From Methylomonas sp. (GTDB lineage: Bacteria > Pseudomonadota > Gammaproteobacteria > Methylococcales > Methylomonadaceae), in the NCBI RefSeq assembly GCF_023228165.1, contig NZ_JALOBS010000003.1, positions 196,324 through 260,323 on the forward strand: a stretch of DNA of 64,000 nt. Direction: 5' to 3'. Positions 26,531 to 34,708 of this stretch are shown piece by piece (positions within the stretch are counted from its first letter, which is position 1; each line of letters begins with the position of its first letter). Below the pieces are notes generated by a model. That model was given only the letters and a program-made list of their open reading frames with translations, made no database searches and was not told the origin of the DNA. The position numbers were made by a program, and so were the translations under genes.

Positions 26531-28699
26531 ATGAACCGAAACCCGAATCGAGGTATACCAGGCTACCGGCAGTTAAAGCGTTTACGAACCGCTTTAGCCA
26601 TCGCCCAAGGCAGCCGGCTGTTGTCGCGGCTGCTGCAGGAACTGGAATCCACCGTCTCCCACGACCAGACCAAGCGCGTCACCTACATGACCGAATTGTA
26701 CACCCGTATCCATCGGGAGATGTTCAGCGACTGGAAGGAGCAGATCACGGTCAACCACAGGCCGGGTACCATGCTGGAGAAGGAAAAGCGCAAACGCTTC
26801 CGGATTGCCATCGAACGCCTGGTGCTGGATGGCGACAGCAATCAGGACAGTGCGATTTTCGACAACAACGGTTTTGTCATGCAATGCGACGACATTGCCG
26901 GCCGTCTGGCCAGTTTTTATCAGGAACTACGAGTCATTCGCCCCTACTCCTTCGGCAATCGCATTACCCTGGATCTTTTTATTACCGCATTGGGAAATTT
27001 GCCGGCTTTCAAAGCCGTATACGAACAAGGCATAGACTTTCGCCGTCTGACGCATGCGGATGCGGTTGCCTTGCACGATCCGGACAGCGACCATGCCGAC
27101 ATCACCCTAGGGTTTAGTCATGCACTCGATCCCACCCGCACCCATAGTCTGATCAACAATGCCAACGGCTATGGCAAATGGCCGGAAAACAAGCGTTTTT
27201 TGCAGGGGATTCCGTTTTTATCCCATACCACAGCGGATGGCATCGATTGCCTGGTTACCGTTACCGGCGGGTTGGTGCCGCTGGAAAGTATTCAGGTCGA
27301 TCAATTTATTACCGGTCAGCATTTTGCCGATAACTCGTTAAGCGTATCTGAGCATATCATCGGTTATTTGCCCGGCACAGAGGATTTGCGCGCGCCCGGC
27401 AAAACCGAAATCGACGCCATCCCGATTCGCGGGGACGGCGTGGCGCCGTTGTTCTGCCTGGACATCAACATGCTGACCAGCTTGCGTCCGCCCAGTCATG
27501 CCGAGCTGCTGGATTTGATCAGGCAATTTGCCGGCGAACAGGCCAAGGTATTTGTGCTGGCCGACAATCCGGCCTTAAAACACAAAATGCTGGCGGCCAC
27601 CTACGGCGAAAGCCGTTTGCAACGCACCATAGAAATTGCCTATAAACGCTTGGGTAAAATCAACCTGGCTTTGCAAACCGCGCTAAAAAACATTTTTAAC
27701 GGTAAAACCGCCGTCGATAGGCCGAAACTTTTCATGTGCATGGGCGGGGCCGGGGCCGGTAAAACCGCGGTGGAGGAAATTGCCCGCGCACAGTGCGGAG
27801 ACAATTTTGTGGTGGCCTCGCTGGACGAGTTTCGTAAACTTAGCGACCTGTACTGCCTGCTGACCGCCGCCAATCACCATAGCGACGATTACGTCTATGT
27901 AGAGCCGTTCGCCAACCGTTTGCGGGACTTGGTGGCCGACCATGCCCGCCAGAATCGCATCAACCTGTTATACGACGGTACCGGCATTCCGTATCAACCG
28001 CGTTATTCAACCGTGATTAGCCAGTTTCAAAGCGCCGGCTTTCATACCCAAATCACCGCCGTGGATGCGTTTTTGGTCAAACCGGCCGGGCGGGAAGAAG
28101 AATTGTCGCGGGCCGGCGTGATCGGTAGCGTCAAGTCGCGCTACGAAGCCACCGGCCGCGCCCTGCCGTGGGTGGTGACCATAGACAAGCACATCCGGTC
28201 GCCGCAGGCTTTTCTGCTGGCTTTGCAAGACAACGCTCTGGCGAAACTGTCGCTATTCGCCAACGACGGCGAGCGCGACCAGCATTATCTGGTGGCGGAA
28301 AGTTTTTTAATGTACGACGAAGACATCGAACATCTGCACGAGCAACAAATTGCCGGCAGCTTGGCGCCGCATTTTAAAACCATCATGAGTCGCCATCACG
28401 ACTCGGTGTTGAAAAATATGGCCCAGCATTACGATGGTGCCTTAAAGGCCCTGATCGACCGCAACCCGTCTTTGAGCGAGGACAATGTCGGCTATTTGGT
28501 GTATCGGGGCAGCGAGCACAACCGGGTTTTGGCCATCTACAATCTTAGGCGCATGGTGGATTTCGTGCAAAAACGCCAGCTCAACCCCAATGCCTCCGGC
28601 GAGGACGGCTTGCTGCATAAACCCTGGGCGCTGGGTTTTCATGTCGACCCGCAGGCCAAACAGGCCTGGGTTACCCGCCTGCAGGGCACGGTGGAGTAA
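26531..28699 (+). CDS. Large zeta-toxin-type kinase with degenerate Fic-like N-terminal region
   Basis: 722 residues from an ATG preceded by GAGGGA. The C-terminal half has a P-loop GGAGAGKT near 405-412 followed by ASLDEF, LLYDGTGIPYQ and a lid segment GVIGSVKSRYEATGR, the layout of zeta toxin/UDP-GlcNAc kinase-like proteins. The N-terminal ~140-150 contains IRPYSFGNRITLDLFI. It has the spacing of the Fic motif HxFxxGNGRxxR, but the catalytic His is Arg and the second Gly is Arg, so AMPylation is not expected. Residues between (~200-390) include CLVTVTGGLVPLESIQVDQFI and are unassigned. No antitoxin-size ORF lies adjacent, which argues against a plain toxin-antitoxin pair. A phosphotransferase of unknown target is inferred. 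Confidence 0.65.
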   Translation: MNRNPNRGIPGYRQLKRLRTALAIAQGSRLLSRLLQELESTVSHDQTKRVTYMTELYTRIHREMFSDWKEQITVNHRPGTMLEKEKRKRFRIAIERLVLDGDSNQDSAIFDNNGFVMQCDDIAGRLASFYQELRVIRPYSFGNRITLDLFITALGNLPAFKAVYEQGIDFRRLTHADAVALHDPDSDHADITLGFSHALDPTRTHSLINNANGYGKWPENKRFLQGIPFLSHTTADGIDCLVTVTGGLVPLESIQVDQFITGQHFADNSLSVSEHIIGYLPGTEDLRAPGKTEIDAIPIRGDGVAPLFCLDINMLTSLRPPSHAELLDLIRQFAGEQAKVFVLADNPALKHKMLAATYGESRLQRTIEIAYKRLGKINLALQTALKNIFNGKTAVDRPKLFMCMGGAGAGKTAVEEIARAQCGDNFVVASLDEFRKLSDLYCLLTAANHHSDDYVYVEPFANRLRDLVADHARQNRINLLYDGTGIPYQPRYSTVISQFQSAGFHTQITAVDAFLVKPAGREEELSRAGVIGSVKSRYEATGRALPWVVTIDKHIRSPQAFLLALQDNALAKLSLFANDGERDQHYLVAESFLMYDEDIEHLHEQQIAGSLAPHFKTIMSRHHDSVLKNMAQHYDGALKALIDRNPSLSEDNVGYLVYRGSEHNRVLAIYNLRRMVDFVQKRQLNPNASGEDGLLHKPWALGFHVDPQAKQAWVTRLQGTVE

Positions 28700-28822
28700 G
28701 GCCCGGTAATTTAAAAATCGCAATCGGTAGCCTGTATGCAGCGCAGCGAAATACGGGAATCAATTGGGAAGATACTTTTAACCCGATCCGCAAAGATCCA
28801 TTCGGGCCGCCTGCCGCTAAGG

Positions 28823-29341
28823 CTATTCGAAATTCAGGTTTTCTATGCCGTCGGGCGGCTGCGCAGCGCCCCAGCCGCTTGGATAGCTGACCTTGGCTCG
28901 GTAGGTTATAAATGACGACCATGCATAGCTGGCAGGATCGCTGGTCAGATTGTGTTTTACGGGATTGTAATGAATGTAATCCATGTGACGATGCACATCG
29001 TCTTGATCGCGAATCAGGTGGTCCCAAAACCGCCGTTGCCAAAGCTTGACGGGTTGGGTTAAGTTTTGCGCCCGTTTGTAACGATGGGTAAAACGCAGTT
29101 TGACCGACTGCGCAATAGCTGAAAACGCAACGTCCGGTTCCGGCTTGATCAGCCAATGAAGATGATCGTCAAGAATCACATAAGCTAACAGCCGAAACGG
29201 CATTTCCGCTTTTACCTCCCGCATTACTGAAAGCAGCAATTCCTTTTCCGACGCATTCGCCAAGATAGGCTTTCGTTGATGACAAACCGCCGTAATGAAA
29301 ACCGGTCGGTTGTCGGCGGGGTATCTGCGAATTTCGGTCAT
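28823..29341 (-). CDS. REP-associated tyrosine transposase (RAYT, Y1 HUH family)
   Basis: 172 residues. The Y1 transposase fold is recognised by the HUH pair His60-Leu61-His62 in VILDDHLHWLI and by HMDYIHYNPVKHNL, which holds the candidate catalytic tyrosine (Tyr122 or Tyr125). LWQRRFWDHLIRD is a RAYT hallmark. RAYTs are domesticated relatives of IS200/IS605 transposases that act on REP hairpins carrying a GTAG or GGAG foot. Copy C of exactly such an element begins 54 bp upstream of this start, and three more lie within 6 kb, so this enzyme is the likely mobiliser of the family. Length is usual and the gene looks intact. Confidence 0.92.
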   Translation of the reverse strand: MTEIRRYPADNRPVFITAVCHQRKPILANASEKELLLSVMREVKAEMPFRLLAYVILDDHLHWLIKPEPDVAFSAIAQSVKLRFTHRYKRAQNLTQPVKLWQRRFWDHLIRDQDDVHRHMDYIHYNPVKHNLTSDPASYAWSSFITYRAKVSYPSGWGAAQPPDGIENLNFE

Positions 29342-29394
29342 GGGTATTCAGGGAACATTTTGAAATAATAAGAAGCCGCGAATATAAACCAAAC

Positions 29395-29486
29395 GTAGGT
29401 CAGGGTGCGCGATAGCGTTCCCTGACAAACTCAAAGCCACGAGCTCCGAATTGTCACGTAACCGCTATCGCGGCAACGTGACCTAC
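29395..29486 (+). repeat. REP/BIME-like element, copy C (next to the RAYT gene)
   Basis: 92 bp from GTAG (29395-29398) to CTAC (29483-29486). Hairpin 1 arms are GTCAGGG and CCCTGAC (29420-29426) with inner CGC-GATA-GCG; hairpin 2 arms are GTCACGT and ACGTGAC (29476-29482) with inner CCGC-TATC-GCGG. It differs from copy D at about five positions. Confidence 0.93.
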
Positions 29487-29490
29487 CGGG

Positions 29491-29661
29491 CTATGGTGTT
29501 TCATCTGTGAGAAGATTTTTAATATCGTCCTTATTGAGGATAGCTAAAACTCGATTGTCCTCACCATAGATGTAAATAGAATACTTGTCTTTTTCTGCAA
29601 CGTGATCCGCCTGTTCGTATGTGCGTTCGTCGCCGTTGTGTAACTGAACTGTGGCCTTCAT
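29491..29661 (-). CDS. Small acidic protein (56 aa) bracketed by REP elements
   Basis: The ATG at 29661 is preceded by GAGGGT and chosen over the in-frame start at 29673. The chain MKATVQLHNGDERTYEQAD continues into SIYIYGEDNRVLAIL and ends with KDDIKNLLTDETP. It looks like a compact beta-rich domain with a C-terminal helix and has no signal peptide. I do not recognise the family. The stop is four bases from REP copy C, and copy D begins 78 bp upstream of the start, so the gene is bracketed by two elements in the same way as the ORF at 24061-24501. Confidence 0.55.
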   Translation of the reverse strand: MKATVQLHNGDERTYEQADHVAEKDKYSIYIYGEDNRVLAILNKDDIKNLLTDETP

Positions 29662-29738
29662 GTTTACCCTCAATTGTGAATTTTGAAATCATACTCGGTG
29701 TGATGCTATCAAAATAACCAACCCCAGTAGTTTAGAAC

Positions 29739-29830
29739 GTAGGTCAGGGTGCGCGATAGCGTTCCCTGACAAATTCAACGCCATGAGCTCCGAATTGTCA
29801 CGTAACCGCGATTGCGGCAACGTGACCTAC
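29739..29830 (+). repeat. REP/BIME-like element, copy D
   Basis: 92 bp, GTAG at 29739-29742 and CTAC at 29827-29830, same two-hairpin layout and same orientation as copy C. The loop of hairpin 2 is GATT instead of TATC while the CCGC/GCGG stem is kept, so the stems are conserved and the loops vary. Confidence 0.93.
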
Positions 29831-30217
29831 CGGACTAGAAAGTAGCTCCAATGTTTGGGTATCGTTGGCATTGAGGCACCTAAAATGATATATGCAACAT
29901 AACTTGTTTTATATTTTGGCGCATTTGTCGTCTAAAAAGGCCGACAAAATGTAAGTAATTGTAAATTTGAGATTTTGCATAAAAAAACCTGACGGGCGAG
30001 TAAAAACAATATTTCAGGCGGCCCAAAAAGCAGGTCGGGGCTTTTTGAAAGGTGGTCTATCACCCCAGCTATGCCGCAAAGCCTAGCAGACAGCCATTCC
30101 TCATAACAACCCAACCCCGCCAAAATTCATCGCACCCGAAAAACCCGGCCGCGTTAAAATTCCGCATTGCCGGGCTAACTGCCTTGACCCCAATTCAACC
30201 GTTTTTTAACCGACACC
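29831..30217. other. Intergenic region without a recognised gene
   Basis: About 390 bp between REP copy D and the ABC-F gene. It is AT-rich near 29880-29990 and then GC-richer. Short open frames here have no ribosome site or recognisable product. It must carry the promoter of the ABC-F gene, but no convincing -35/-10 pair was picked out. Confidence 0.5.
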
Positions 30218-32107
30218 ATGCTCAATTTCAAAAATATCGCCATTCGTCGCGGCAGCCGTTTGCTGTTTAGCGAGGCTTCTTTCACGATTCATAAAGGCCA
30301 GAAGATCGGTTTGACCGGAGCCAACGGCACCGGCAAATCCAGTCTGTTTGCGATGCTGCGCGGCGAGTTGCATGCCGACGAGGGCGAGTTTTCCATGCCG
30401 CCGAATCTGGAAGTGGCGCATGTGGCGCAGGAAACCCCGGCGCTGGAATGTTCGGCCATCGATTACGTGCTGGACGGCGACCGCGAGTTGCGAGCCTTGC
30501 AACGGCAATTGCAGGATGCCGAGCAGGCTCATGACGGCCTGAAACTGGCCGAGCTGCATGTGGCATTGGAGCATGCCGGCGGCTACACGGCACAATCCCG
30601 CGCCTCGCGGTTGTTGAACGGTTTGGGTTTTAGCACCGAACAGGAAAGCCGGACGGTCAGTTCGTTTTCCGGCGGCTGGCGGATGCGCTTGAATCTGGCC
30701 CAGGCCTTGATGTGCCGTTCCGATGTGTTGCTGCTGGACGAACCCACCAACCATTTGGATTTGGACGCGGTGATTTATTTGCAGGACTGGCTGGTGAAAT
30801 ACCCCGGCACCCTGTTGCTGATCTCGCACGACCGGGATTTCCTGGATACCATCACCGACCACATCGTGCATATCGAACAAAACAAGGCCGAGATTTACAC
30901 CGGTAACTATTCCGACTTCGAACGGATGCGGGCCGAAAAACTGGCCCAGCAACAAACCGCATTCGAAAAGCAGCAACGCGAAATCGCCCATATTCAAAGC
31001 TTCGTGGATCGATTCAAGGCTCAGGCTACTAAAGCCCGTCAGGCCCAAAGCCGCATCAAGGCGCTGGAGCGGATGGAATTGATTGCCCAGGCCCATGTGG
31101 ATTCGCCGTTCGGCTTCAGTTTTCCGCCGCCGAAAAAAATGCCCAATCCGTTAATCAAACTGGAAGAAGCCGACATCGGCTATGGCGAAAACGTGGTGGT
31201 ACATAACGCCTCGCTGTCCATTGCGCCCGGCGACCGCATCGGTTTGCTGGGGCCGAACGGGGCCGGTAAATCCAGCCTGATCAAAGTGTTGTCCGGGCAA
31301 ATGCCGGCATTGCGTGGTAAGTTAACCAATGCGCAGGATTTGCATATCGGCTATTTCGCCCAGCATCAATTAGAGCAATTGCGGCTGGACGAATCGCCGT
31401 TGTGGCATTTGCAGCAACTGGATAAGCAGGCGCTGGAAAAGGATTTGCGGAATTTTTTAGGCGGTTTCGATTTTCGCGGCGACAAGGTCAACGACCCCAT
31501 CGGGCCATTTTCCGGTGGCGAAAAAGCCCGGCTGGTGCTGGCGATATTGGTGTATCAAAACCCCAATTTACTACTGCTGGACGAGCCGACCAACCATTTG
31601 GATCTGGAAATGCGCCATGCCTTGAGCGTGGCTTTGCAGGAATACCAGGGCGCCATCGTGGTGGTTTCACATGACCGGCATTTGCTGCGCTCGGTGACCG
31701 ATCAGCTATTGCTGGTGGCGGGCGGCAAGATGCAGCCGTTCGATGGCGACCTGGACGACTACAAACAATGGCTGGCGGAACAAAAGAAAGGCAGCGAGGA
31801 GCCGGATACCCAAGCTGCCGCCGGCAATAACCTATCGCGCAAGGATCAGCGCAAGCAGGATGCCGAACGCCGCCAGCGCCTGAAACCCTTGCTGGATGCG
31901 GTAAAAAAGGCCGAGGCGGCGGTGGAAAAATACCACAAGGCCCAGCAGGAACTGGAACAGCAATTGGCCGATCCGGCTATTTATAGCGAAGAAAACAAGG
32001 ACGCATTGAAAAAACTGTTAAGTCGGAAAGCCCAGGTCGATGACGCGCTGGAACAGGCCGAACTCGACTGGATGGCTGCCGAAGAAAATCTGTCCCAAGC
32101 GGAGTAA
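30218..32107 (+). CDS. yheS: ABC-F family ATPase (YheS-like)
   Basis: 629 residues. Two ABC cassettes are present: Walker A GANGTGKSS near 35-43 and GPNGAGKSS in the second half, signatures SSFSGGWRMRL and GPFSGGEKARL, and Walker B LLLDEPTNHLDL twice. A charged linker between the cassettes (KLAQQQTAFEKQQREIAHIQSF, given in part) is the P-site tRNA interaction motif of ABC-F translation factors. The C-terminal ~90 residues form a Lys/Glu/Gln coiled coil as in YheS/Uup. No membrane segment. ABC-F proteins act on the ribosomal E site; YheS is the closest by layout. The next gene starts 3 bp after the stop. Confidence 0.92.
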   Translation: MLNFKNIAIRRGSRLLFSEASFTIHKGQKIGLTGANGTGKSSLFAMLRGELHADEGEFSMPPNLEVAHVAQETPALECSAIDYVLDGDRELRALQRQLQDAEQAHDGLKLAELHVALEHAGGYTAQSRASRLLNGLGFSTEQESRTVSSFSGGWRMRLNLAQALMCRSDVLLLDEPTNHLDLDAVIYLQDWLVKYPGTLLLISHDRDFLDTITDHIVHIEQNKAEIYTGNYSDFERMRAEKLAQQQTAFEKQQREIAHIQSFVDRFKAQATKARQAQSRIKALERMELIAQAHVDSPFGFSFPPPKKMPNPLIKLEEADIGYGENVVVHNASLSIAPGDRIGLLGPNGAGKSSLIKVLSGQMPALRGKLTNAQDLHIGYFAQHQLEQLRLDESPLWHLQQLDKQALEKDLRNFLGGFDFRGDKVNDPIGPFSGGEKARLVLAILVYQNPNLLLLDEPTNHLDLEMRHALSVALQEYQGAIVVVSHDRHLLRSVTDQLLLVAGGKMQPFDGDLDDYKQWLAEQKKGSEEPDTQAAAGNNLSRKDQRKQDAERRQRLKPLLDAVKKAEAAVEKYHKAQQELEQQLADPAIYSEENKDALKKLLSRKAQVDDALEQAELDWMAAEENLSQAE

Positions 32108-32110
32108 TAC

Positions 32111-32623
32111 ATGTATGAGTTGATCCTGTTGTTTTTTCAGATCGCCACCTTCCAAAAAGGCCCGCAGGACGTACCGGCGTCGCCGTTTGTGTTACGGCTG
32201 TTGTTGCCGGCCTATGTGGCGATTAATTATTTGATTTTATTTTTGAATAGCGCGCACTCGACGGCGGTGCTACAGATCGGGGTGGATTTCGGGCTGATCG
32301 TGTTGTTCAGTTGGCCGTTGTTGTATACGTCCGGCAAAATCGCCCGCTTTCCGCAAACCCTGGCGGCCATGCTGGGCACCGATGTGGTGATCAGCTTTTT
32401 CGCCCTGCCCGCCATTGCCACCCTGAATACCCATGCCAACGATTTGGCCTATTTTGCCATGCTGGCTTTAGTGTTGTGGCATTGGCTGGTCAGCGGGCAT
32501 ATCATACGGCACGCGTTGGACCGCTCCCTGTTTTTCGGTTTGGGGCTGGCGCTTTTGTATATCATGTTGTCGTCCCAAATAATGGCGGCGCTGTTTCCGG
32601 AAATTACCGGTTCTCCGCAATGA
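32111..32623 (+). CDS. Unknown small integral membrane protein
   Basis: 170 residues with about five membrane helices, for example LRLLLPAYVAINYLILFL, VDFGLIVLFSWPLLY and FFGLGLALLYIMLSSQIMAALF. I do not recognise a family; the layout is loosely Yip1-like. It lies three bases after the ABC-F gene and is followed at once by the universal stress gene, so it is the middle of a likely operon. No charged catalytic motif is seen. Confidence 0.75.
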   Translation: MYELILLFFQIATFQKGPQDVPASPFVLRLLLPAYVAINYLILFLNSAHSTAVLQIGVDFGLIVLFSWPLLYTSGKIARFPQTLAAMLGTDVVISFFALPAIATLNTHANDLAYFAMLALVLWHWLVSGHIIRHALDRSLFFGLGLALLYIMLSSQIMAALFPEITGSPQ

Positions 32624-32630
32624 GGTGATT

Positions 32631-33071
32631 ATGAATAACTATAAACATATTTTATTGGCAGTGGATTTTTCAGAACACGGCAAACAGGTCTCGAGCAAGG
32701 CTTTGGATATGGCGCAACGCAATCAGTCCAAATTGAGTCTGGTGCATGTGGTGGAAAACCTGCCCATCACCGATGCCGCCTATGGGCCGATTCCGTTCGA
32801 TGTCGATCTGACCCAGGAATGGCTGGATGCCTCCAAGGAACGGCTGGGCAAAATGGGCATCGAACTGGGCGTACCGGAACAACAGCAATGGCTGGAAATG
32901 GGTAGCGCCAAAATGGAAATTGTCCGGGTAGCGGAAGAAAACGGCGTGGATTTGATCGTGGTGGGTTCGCATGGCCGGCATGGTTTGGCTTTGCTGCTGG
33001 GTTCCACCGCCAACGGCGTCTTGCATCATGCCAAATGCGATGTATTGGCGGTGCGCCTGACCGATGATTGA
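32631..33071 (+). CDS. Universal stress protein, UspA family
   Basis: 146 residues from the ATG at 32631 with GAGG upstream. The fold is shown by YKHILLAVDFSEHGKQV at the start and by the ATP-binding motif VVGSHGRHGLALLLGSTANGVLHHAKCDVLAV (G-x2-G-x9-G-S type) at the end. USP proteins bind ATP and help in starvation and stress survival. The 3' end overlaps the cobU start by eight bases, so translation of cobU is coupled to it. Confidence 0.92.
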   Translation: MNNYKHILLAVDFSEHGKQVSSKALDMAQRNQSKLSLVHVVENLPITDAAYGPIPFDVDLTQEWLDASKERLGKMGIELGVPEQQQWLEMGSAKMEIVRVAEENGVDLIVVGSHGRHGLALLLGSTANGVLHHAKCDVLAVRLTDD

Positions 33072-33585
33072 ACTGGTGTTGGGCGGAGCGCGTTCCGGTA
33101 AAAGCCGTTATGCTGAGCAACAAGCGATTCACTGCGGATTACCGGTGCTTTATCTGGCCACCGCGGAAGCCGGTGACGCCGAAATGCGGGCTCGTATCGC
33201 CCATCACCAACAACGGCGGCCATCCGAATGGCAAACCCTGGAAGAGCCCGTTGAATTGGCTGCCGCCATTCAAACCCACGCCAATCCCGAACGCTGCCTG
33301 TTGATAGATTGCCTGACGCTGTGGTTGAGCAATGTGTTGTTCGATCGGCACGGCAGCATCCAGGAGCAGCAGTTTGCGACCCGGCGCGCCGCCTTGCTGG
33401 CGGCGCTGAGGGATTGCAGGGGCCGAGTGATCATGGTCAGCAACGAAGTCGGTATGGGTGTGGTGGCGGCCGATACCATGACCCGCCGCTTCGTCGACGA
33501 AGCCGGTTTTTTGCACCAGGATCTGGCGCGAATTTGCGGCCGGGTGGTGTTGGTCACCGCCGGTTTGCCGCAACGGCTTAAATAA
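33064..33585 (+). CDS. cobU: Bifunctional adenosylcobinamide kinase/guanylyltransferase
   Basis: 173 residues. The P-loop GGARSGKS is at residues 7-14, followed by YLATAEAGDAEMRARIAHHQQRRP and LIDCLTLWLSN, both typical of CobU/CobP. The enzyme phosphorylates adenosylcobinamide and attaches GMP in nucleotide-loop assembly of vitamin B12. It is immediately followed by cobT with no gap, a typical pairing. Confidence 0.96.
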   Translation: MIELVLGGARSGKSRYAEQQAIHCGLPVLYLATAEAGDAEMRARIAHHQQRRPSEWQTLEEPVELAAAIQTHANPERCLLIDCLTLWLSNVLFDRHGSIQEQQFATRRAALLAALRDCRGRVIMVSNEVGMGVVAADTMTRRFVDEAGFLHQDLARICGRVVLVTAGLPQRLK

Positions 33586-34629
33586 ATGCAAACACTTTTC
33601 CTACCGATTGCTGCCCCCGATGCGGAGTTTTACCGGCGGGCGCTGCACAGGCAAACGCAACTCACCAAGCCGCCCGGTTCGCTGGGCAGGCTGGAACAGC
33701 TAGCGGTTGCGCTGGCTGCCTTGCAGCGCCGCGACCAACCGGCACTGGATAACATCCATATCAGTATTTTTGCCGCCGACCACGGTATCGCCGCCGAAGC
33801 CGTGTCGGCATTTCCGCAGGCCGTGACAGCGGAGATGGTGAAAAATTTCGCTGCCGGCGGCGCGGCGGTCAATGTACTGGCCAGACAGCTCAATGCCCAC
33901 TTTGAAGTGGTGGATGTGGGGTTGCTTAATCCCGTCGAGCTGCCCAGCGTGATTAGGCAACGGGCCGGTGCCGGTACCGAAAACTTCAAAATCAAGCCGG
34001 CGATGAGCGAGGCGCAACTGCAGATTGCCCTGGCGGCGGGCAGAGCTGCCGTCAGCCGGGCGCTGGTCGGGAAGGCCGATATTTTTATCGGCGGCGAAAT
34101 GGGCATAGCCAATACCTGTAGCGCCAGCGCCATGGCGGCGGCGTTATTGGCCGTGCCGGCCGACGAGATTACCGGTGCGGGTACCGGCCTGAACGCCGGG
34201 CAAATCAGGCATAAGGCGGCGGTCATCCAACTAGCCTTGCAAACTCACTGTCAACGGCTGACTACGCCGCTGGCGGTGCTGCAAACGCTGGGCGGCTTCG
34301 AAATCGCCGCTCTCGCCGCAGCCTATATCAGCGCCGCTCAGCAGCGTTTGCCGGTGCTGGTGGACGGTTTTATCAGCAGCGTGGCGGCTTTGCTTGCCGC
34401 CAGAATCAATCCAGACTGCCGGTGTTGGTTTTTTTACGGCCATCGTTCCGAGGAAAAAGGCCATCAACAGGTGCTGGATGCGCTGGCCGCCGAACCGATT
34501 TTGCAGTTAGGCATGCGGCTGGGCGAAGCCAGCGGCGCGGTCATGGCGGTTCCGGTGCTGCAAATGGCCTGCCGCTTACATAATGAAATGGCCACTTTTT
34601 CGCAAGCCCGGATCAGCGCCGGCCTTTAA
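33586..34629 (+). CDS. cobT: Nicotinate-nucleotide-dimethylbenzimidazole phosphoribosyltransferase
   Basis: 347 residues. Diagnostic segments are LTKPPGSLGRLEQLA near residue 26, FAADHGI near residue 64, GEMGIANTCSASA near residue 170 and GTGLN. It activates the lower-ligand base to alpha-ribazole phosphate. The ATG directly follows the cobU stop. Substrate DMB would come from bluB, which is in the second cob cluster 9 kb away. Confidence 0.97.
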   Translation: MQTLFLPIAAPDAEFYRRALHRQTQLTKPPGSLGRLEQLAVALAALQRRDQPALDNIHISIFAADHGIAAEAVSAFPQAVTAEMVKNFAAGGAAVNVLARQLNAHFEVVDVGLLNPVELPSVIRQRAGAGTENFKIKPAMSEAQLQIALAAGRAAVSRALVGKADIFIGGEMGIANTCSASAMAAALLAVPADEITGAGTGLNAGQIRHKAAVIQLALQTHCQRLTTPLAVLQTLGGFEIAALAAAYISAAQQRLPVLVDGFISSVAALLAARINPDCRCWFFYGHRSEEKGHQQVLDALAAEPILQLGMRLGEASGAVMAVPVLQMACRLHNEMATFSQARISAGL

Positions 34630-34708
34630 CTCGAAAGTAAGGCATTATCCGGAGGTTTTTCAGCGCTTATAACGCCTGTTTGTGAACGAGGCATAATTGG
34701 GAGATTGA

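Noticed and set aside
29932..30123. 63-residue minus-strand open frame
   Set aside because: No ribosome site, no recognisable product, and located in a non-coding promoter region.
33000..33064. Cobalamin riboswitch before cobU
   Set aside because: cobU starts inside the end of the universal stress gene, leaving no room for a riboswitch, and no B12-box-like sequence was recognised.
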